A stretch of 18,302 nucleotides of DNA from the NCBI GenBank assembly GCA_934630905.1, contig CAKTXN010000034.1, forward strand, positions 1 to 18,302, given 5' to 3'. Origin of the DNA: an uncultured Eggerthellaceae bacterium (lineage in GTDB: Bacteria; Actinomycetota; Coriobacteriia; Coriobacteriales; Eggerthellaceae). Position numbers and translations under genes: made by a program. Below, in pieces: positions 15,294 to 18,302 of this stretch (the stretch's first letter is position 1; the number at the start of each line of letters is the position of its first letter). The notes under the pieces are model-generated. The model did no database searches and was not told where the DNA came from. It saw nothing but the letters and a program-made list of their open reading frames with translations.

Positions 15294-16235
15294 TTACGCC
15301 TCCTTTTCATCAGCGTCAACGGGAGCCTGGCCCACCACATGCTCCAAGTAGCTGGCACAGCACGCCTTCGCAATGGTGCGCACGCGCAAAATGTAGCCCA
15401 TGCGTTCCGTAGCGGAAATAACGCCGCGCGCGTCAAGCAAGTTGAAGGCATGGGAGCACTTCAACACGTAGTCGTAAGCCGGCAGCGGCAAACCCTGCGC
15501 CAAAACGCGGTTGCATTCCGCCTCGTAACGGTCGAATTCACCGAAAAGCAAATCAGTGTCGGCAACTTCGAAGTTATAAGCAGAGAACTCTTTCTCGTTC
15601 TCCAGGAAAACATCGCCGTATGTGAATACGGTGCCATCATCCGAACGGCTCCAAATAATATCGTACACGGAATCCACGCCCTGGATATACATCGTCAAGC
15701 GCTCAAGGCCGTACGTGATTTCCACGGGAACGGGGCTGCACTCGAAGCCGCCCACCTGCTGGAAGTACGTGAACTGCGTGCACTCCATGCCGTCGATCCA
15801 CACTTCCCAACCCAGACCCCAGGCGCCCAGTGTGGGGCTTTCCCAGTCGTCTTCCACGAAGCGAACATCGTGTTCCGCAACATTGATGCCAATGGCTTCC
15901 AAGCTTTCCAGGTAAAGTTCCTGAGAGCGCTCGGGAGAAGGCTTGATCAGCACCTGGAACTGATAATAGTGCTGCATGCGGTTCGGGTTTTCGCCATAGC
16001 GACCATCAGTCGGACGGCGGCACGGCTGCACGTAAGCAGTGCGCCACACGTTGGGCCCCAGCGCACGAAGCGTTGTTGCCGTATGGAACGTGCCCGCGCC
16101 CACCTCGTTATCGTAAGGCTGCAGCACTACGCAGCCCTGCTTGGCCCAGAAACGCTGCAAGTTCATAATGACGTCTTGGAATGTCGGGGGAAGATTTTTC
16201 TGCGAATCTTGCCCGTTCGCTTCTTCGATTGCCAT
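15294..16235 (-). CDS. glyQ: glycyl-tRNA synthetase alpha subunit
   Basis: The catalytic chain that activates glycine and charges tRNA-Gly together with GlyS. The 313 residues include LPPTFQDVIMNLQRFW, the motif QPCRRPTDGRYGENPNR (70-86), MQHYYQFQVLIKP, WESPTLGAWGLGWEVW and VEITYGLERLTMY, all diagnostic. ATG 16235 is chosen because AAAGGAG stands 5 nt upstream and the family begins with this segment. The same frame stays open for 59 further codons towards lepB, without family similarity. The 188-nt leader between lepB and glyQ shows no T-box sequence or terminator. It does hold a 12-nt motif shared with the dnaG leader and a tandem 10-bp repeat. Confidence 0.96.
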   Translation of the reverse strand: MAIEEANGQDSQKNLPPTFQDVIMNLQRFWAKQGCVVLQPYDNEVGAGTFHTATTLRALGPNVWRTAYVQPCRRPTDGRYGENPNRMQHYYQFQVLIKPSPERSQELYLESLEAIGINVAEHDVRFVEDDWESPTLGAWGLGWEVWIDGMECTQFTYFQQVGGFECSPVPVEITYGLERLTMYIQGVDSVYDIIWSRSDDGTVFTYGDVFLENEKEFSAYNFEVADTDLLFGEFDRYEAECNRVLAQGLPLPAYDYVLKCSHAFNLLDARGVISATERMGYILRVRTIAKACCASYLEHVVGQAPVDADEKEA

Positions 16236-16275
16236 AACTCTCCTTTTATCTCTTCGTTTTATCCGATTGGCGAAG

Positions 16276-16287
16276 CAACCGGTTTGT
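16276..16287 (-). repeat. 12-nt leader motif, copy 2 (glyQ)
   Basis: The minus strand reads ACAAACCGGTTG, identical to 9115-9126 in the dnaG leader. Here it begins 5 nt after a -10-like TACGAT. The palindromic core AACCGGTT makes a dimer-bound site conceivable. Confidence 0.6.
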
Positions 16288-16292
16288 TCCCT

Positions 16293-16298
16293 ATCGTA
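16293..16298 (-). promoter_or_regulatory. putative -10 of glyQ-glyS
   Basis: TACGAT on the minus strand, about 57 nt before the glyQ ATG, is a fair -10 match. TTGGCG lies upstream at a longer than ideal spacing (over 18 nt). The assignment leans on the shared motif placed just downstream, as at dnaG. Confidence 0.3.
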
Positions 16299-16397
16299 AA
16301 AACGCTGCATAACCGTAGCGCCAAAACGCAAACCGCCTTGCGCGAAGGAGGCGTCCAAACGCTCGCGACAACTAACGACACCAATGCCACCGCGTAC

Positions 16398-16417
16398 CGC
16401 AACGCGCCGCAACGCGC
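16398..16417. repeat. tandem 10-bp direct repeat after lepB
   Basis: Two perfect adjacent copies of CGCAACGCGC, with a partial third (AACACGC) running to the lepB stop codon at 16424. It lies in the lepB-glyQ gap and has no T-run, so it is not a terminator. Function unknown. Confidence 0.6.
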
Positions 16418-16423
16418 AACACG

Positions 16424-17023
16424 CTACTCCAAAAACCCGATGCTGTTCAGCGGCCAGTACGTGAAAAACGCACGGCCCGAAACATTGCTTACCGGCACGG
16501 CACCGAAATAACGCGAATCTTGGGAGTGATCGCGATTATCGCCCATCACCCAAATGTATCCTTCAGGCACCGTGTACGGATACGACACCCGCGCAGAATT
16601 CAGGGGATACGACGGTTTTGCATTCGTGTATTCCTCGCTCAGCGGTTCATTATCGACGTACACAACGCCGTTTTGCAGGTCAACCGTTTGACCACCAACG
16701 GCAATGCAACGCTTGATAAGAGTACGACCCGCCTCATCGGGATCTTTAAACGTGACGATCTCTCCTTGCTCCGGCGTTCTGAAATAATAGGACACTTTTT
16801 CAGAAAACACCATGTCACCAGGCATAATGGTTTCTTCCATAGAACCAGAGGGAATCTCGAAAGGCTGAAAGACAAACGTACGCAAGCCAAGCGAAATAAG
16901 AACGACCAGAATAAGCATGCCAAAAAAGCCCGCCCATGAGCTTTTCTTTTTCTCTGGAACGGGGGCGGTTTGCTTCTCGCGCAATGCGTTTACTTCATTT
17001 TCCCACGTGCTCTGAGGGGCCAT
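16424..17023 (-). CDS. lepB: signal peptidase I
   Basis: Membrane-bound serine protease that removes signal peptides from exported proteins. The 199-residue product has a cytosolic N-terminus with a charged EKKKSS stretch, one transmembrane helix (about 31-48), and the Ser/Lys dyad: Ser61 in IPSGSMEETI and Lys104 in LIKRCIAVGG. The later box GDNRDHSQDSRYFG (161-174) is also present. This is the short single-span form typical of Gram-positive bacteria. ATG 17023 has AAAGG 6 nt upstream. It follows trmD after an 86-bp gap that contains a 12-bp palindrome, and precedes glyQ. The order rimM-trmD-lepB is common in Actinobacteria. Confidence 0.95.
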   Translation of the reverse strand: MAPQSTWENEVNALREKQTAPVPEKKKSSWAGFFGMLILVVLISLGLRTFVFQPFEIPSGSMEETIMPGDMVFSEKVSYYFRTPEQGEIVTFKDPDEAGRTLIKRCIAVGGQTVDLQNGVVYVDNEPLSEEYTNAKPSYPLNSARVSYPYTVPEGYIWVMGDNRDHSQDSRYFGAVPVSNVSGRAFFTYWPLNSIGFLE

Positions 17024-17090
17024 GCAAAACCTTTCTTTTCACTGCGCGCCTGTCGCATATCAACTAAAAATCACTAACGTCCTATGATAC

Positions 17091-17102
17091 CGCTTATAAG
17101 CG
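17091..17102. repeat. perfect 12-bp palindrome between trmD and lepB
   Basis: CGCTTATAAGCG reads the same on both strands and starts 8 bp after the trmD stop. A -10-like TATCAT (17084-17089, minus strand) directly adjoins it. It could be a repressor site over a lepB promoter; no T-run follows, so a terminator is unlikely. Confidence 0.45.
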
Positions 17103-17109
17103 ATGGCGA

Positions 17110-17838
17110 TTATTGCTCAAGTAAAGATTGCAAAAATCTTCTATCATCGGAAGTCAGCGGAGCGTCCTCAAGCAAGTCGGGACGCAAACGCAACGTTCGC
17201 TCAAGACTTTGCTTGCGGCGCCACGAAGCAATCAGCGCATGATTGCCCGATAAGAGCTCGGCAGGAACTTCCATGCCGCGATACGACGCAGGACGCGTGT
17301 ATTGCGGATATTCAAGCAAATTGTCGTAGAAGCTTTCGTCTTGCGCGCCGTTTTCAGCGCCTAACACGCCGGGGATTTTGCGCACTAGCGCGTCGATGAT
17401 GACCATAGAAGCAAGCTCGCCGCTGGTCAAAACGTAATCACCCAAGGAAATGGTGGCATCGGCTAAAGAGTAAACGCGCTCATCAATGCCTTCGTAGTGG
17501 CCGCAAATGAACAGGATGCGCTCTTTTTCGGAAAGCTCAGTGGCAAACGCATCATTGAACGGACGTCCGCACGGAGAAAGCAAAATGGTATAGGGCGCCG
17601 CATCGCAACCAGAAACAAGGCTGTCGTATGCCTCAAAGATGGGCTCGCATTTCATGACAAGCCCTTGACCGCCGCCATAAGGATCATCATCGGTTGTGCG
17701 ATGACGATCATGAGTCCATTCGCGCAGATCGTGCGCATGAAAATCAAGATAGCCCTTATCTTGGGCGCGCTTCATAATGGAAGCACCCATAACCGAGCTG
17801 AACATATCGGGAAACGTGGAAAGCGTATCGATACGCAT
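17110..17838 (-). CDS. trmD: tRNA (guanine37-N1)-methyltransferase
   Basis: Methylates G37 next to the anticodon of tRNAs reading CNN codons, preventing frameshifts. The 242-residue protein shows MRIDTLSTFPDMF at the start, DDPYGGGQGLVMK (51-63), LLSPCGRPF (86-94), the trefoil-knot AdoMet loops ICGHYEGIDERV (111-122) and SLGDYVLTSGELA (131-143), and KIPGVLG (154-160). Asp167, in QDESF, is in the position of the catalytic aspartate. ATG 17838 has a strong AGGAGG 8 nt upstream. The gene follows rimM after 12 nt, the usual rimM-trmD pairing of ribosome and tRNA maturation. Confidence 0.97.
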   Translation of the reverse strand: MRIDTLSTFPDMFSSVMGASIMKRAQDKGYLDFHAHDLREWTHDRHRTTDDDPYGGGQGLVMKCEPIFEAYDSLVSGCDAAPYTILLSPCGRPFNDAFATELSEKERILFICGHYEGIDERVYSLADATISLGDYVLTSGELASMVIIDALVRKIPGVLGAENGAQDESFYDNLLEYPQYTRPASYRGMEVPAELLSGNHALIASWRRKQSLERTLRLRPDLLEDAPLTSDDRRFLQSLLEQ

Positions 17839-17850
17839 AGCATGCGCCTC

Positions 17851-18302
17851 CTACAACTCAAGAAGTCCCGAAGGGATATCCACGCTTACAACCTTATTCT
17901 CGGGGTCAACTTCCCTAATGAACTCATCCACAAAAGGAATAGAGAACGTGTAGCCGTCATCGGCGGCAACACGCAGCAAGAACTGGGCAGGCATCTGCTC
18001 TAAGGCTTCTACCAGCCCTAAATGACCCATTTCAACGTCAATCACGTCATAATCGATAAACGAGCTATCGGCAAGTGCTGCAGAGGTGGCATCCAAATCG
18101 TCTTTGCTCAACAGAACGTGGCAATCCAGGAGCTTTCCCGCCGTTGTTTTATCGCGCACCGAGCTGAAGCGAACAATGTAGTCGCCTCCGGCACCTTCCG
18201 TAATTTCATCAACCGTTGCGGTTCTTGGGACATCAATTACGGGCGGGACAAAAAATACCTTTTGCCCCTCAGACAACAAAAACGGAAGGCTCGGTGCAGA
18301 AC
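17851..18302 (-). CDS. rimM: 16S rRNA processing protein RimM, 5' end cut by window edge
   Basis: Assists assembly of the 30S subunit head and binds ribosomal protein S19. About 150 codons are present and the frame runs off the right edge without a start. The TTG at 18279 is internal, since LPFLLSEGQKVFFVPP and the residues upstream of it fit the RimM N-terminal barrel. The C-terminal PRC-barrel is recognisable: DYDVIDVEMGHLGLVEALEQ, SIPFVDEFIREVDPENKVV and the ending IPSGLLEL. Roughly the first 20-30 residues, with the usual GxxGxxGEV start, are missing. It is followed by trmD after 12 nt. Confidence 0.88.
   Translation of the reverse strand, partial: SAPSLPFLLSEGQKVFFVPPVIDVPRTATVDEITEGAGGDYIVRFSSVRDKTTAGKLLDCHVLLSKDDLDATSAALADSSFIDYDVIDVEMGHLGLVEALEQMPAQFLLRVAADDGYTFSIPFVDEFIREVDPENKVVSVDIPSGLLEL

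Noticed and set aside
16236..16412. 59-codon N-terminal extension of GlyQ
   Set aside because: The extension has no similarity to the family and a strong ribosome site marks ATG 16235.
16236..16423. Glycine T-box riboswitch before glyQ
   Set aside because: No T-box consensus, specifier-loop architecture or terminator hairpin could be found by eye.
15339..16511. Plus-strand open frame of 390 codons
   Set aside because: It lies opposite glyQ, whose family motifs are certain; the frame is a shadow with no recognisable domains and no ribosome site.

Overview
The window looks like a housekeeping stretch of an anaerobic actinobacterium of the class Coriobacteriia, probably Eggerthellaceae. This rests on inference from three things: a multi-membrane-span protein ending in a LuxR-type helix-turn-helix, a VorB-type 2-oxoacid:ferredoxin oxidoreductase operon, and moderate GC (about half by eye). 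Low-GC relatives such as Cryptobacterium would fit, but the sequence alone does not fix the genus. Every gene but one (rnhA) lies on the minus strand. No stretch longer than 300 bases lacks a gene; the largest gap is 3917-4190.

Read in the direction of transcription from the right edge: rimM (5' end cut off) and trmD (ribosome and tRNA maturation); lepB (signal peptidase I); glyQ-glyS (two-subunit glycyl-tRNA synthetase, closed by a strong terminator); a single tatA gene with its own terminator; a membrane-anchored LuxR-family regulator; and a dNTP triphosphohydrolase. The only plus-strand gene, rnhA (RNase HI), sits divergently beside dnaG (primase) and converges on the dNTPase gene. Then come def-fmt-rsmB, packed so tightly that fmt and rsmB overlap; these serve initiator-Met formylation and deformylation and 16S rRNA methylation. 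A terminator hairpin follows at about 4000-4033.

The left 4 kb is an accessory energy-metabolism module: a HTH-cupin regulator, an AMP-forming acyl-CoA synthetase, an uncharacterised P-loop NTPase, a two-cluster ferredoxin and vorB (cut by the left edge). Acyl-CoA synthetase plus 2-oxoacid:ferredoxin oxidoreductase can interconvert carboxylic acids, acyl-CoAs and 2-oxoacids with ferredoxin as electron carrier. The P-loop NTPase has no obvious role in this chemistry and is the most interesting unknown here.

Non-coding signals worth attention are a 9-bp dyad, extended -10 promoter and terminator-like hairpin stacked upstream of the HTH-cupin gene; a 12-nt motif with palindromic core AACCGGTT directly after -10-like hexamers in both the dnaG and glyQ leaders; a 7-bp direct repeat upstream of the acyl-CoA synthetase; and perfect palindromes upstream of the LuxR gene and between trmD and lepB. 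No tRNA, rRNA, CRISPR array, insertion sequence or prophage gene was seen.
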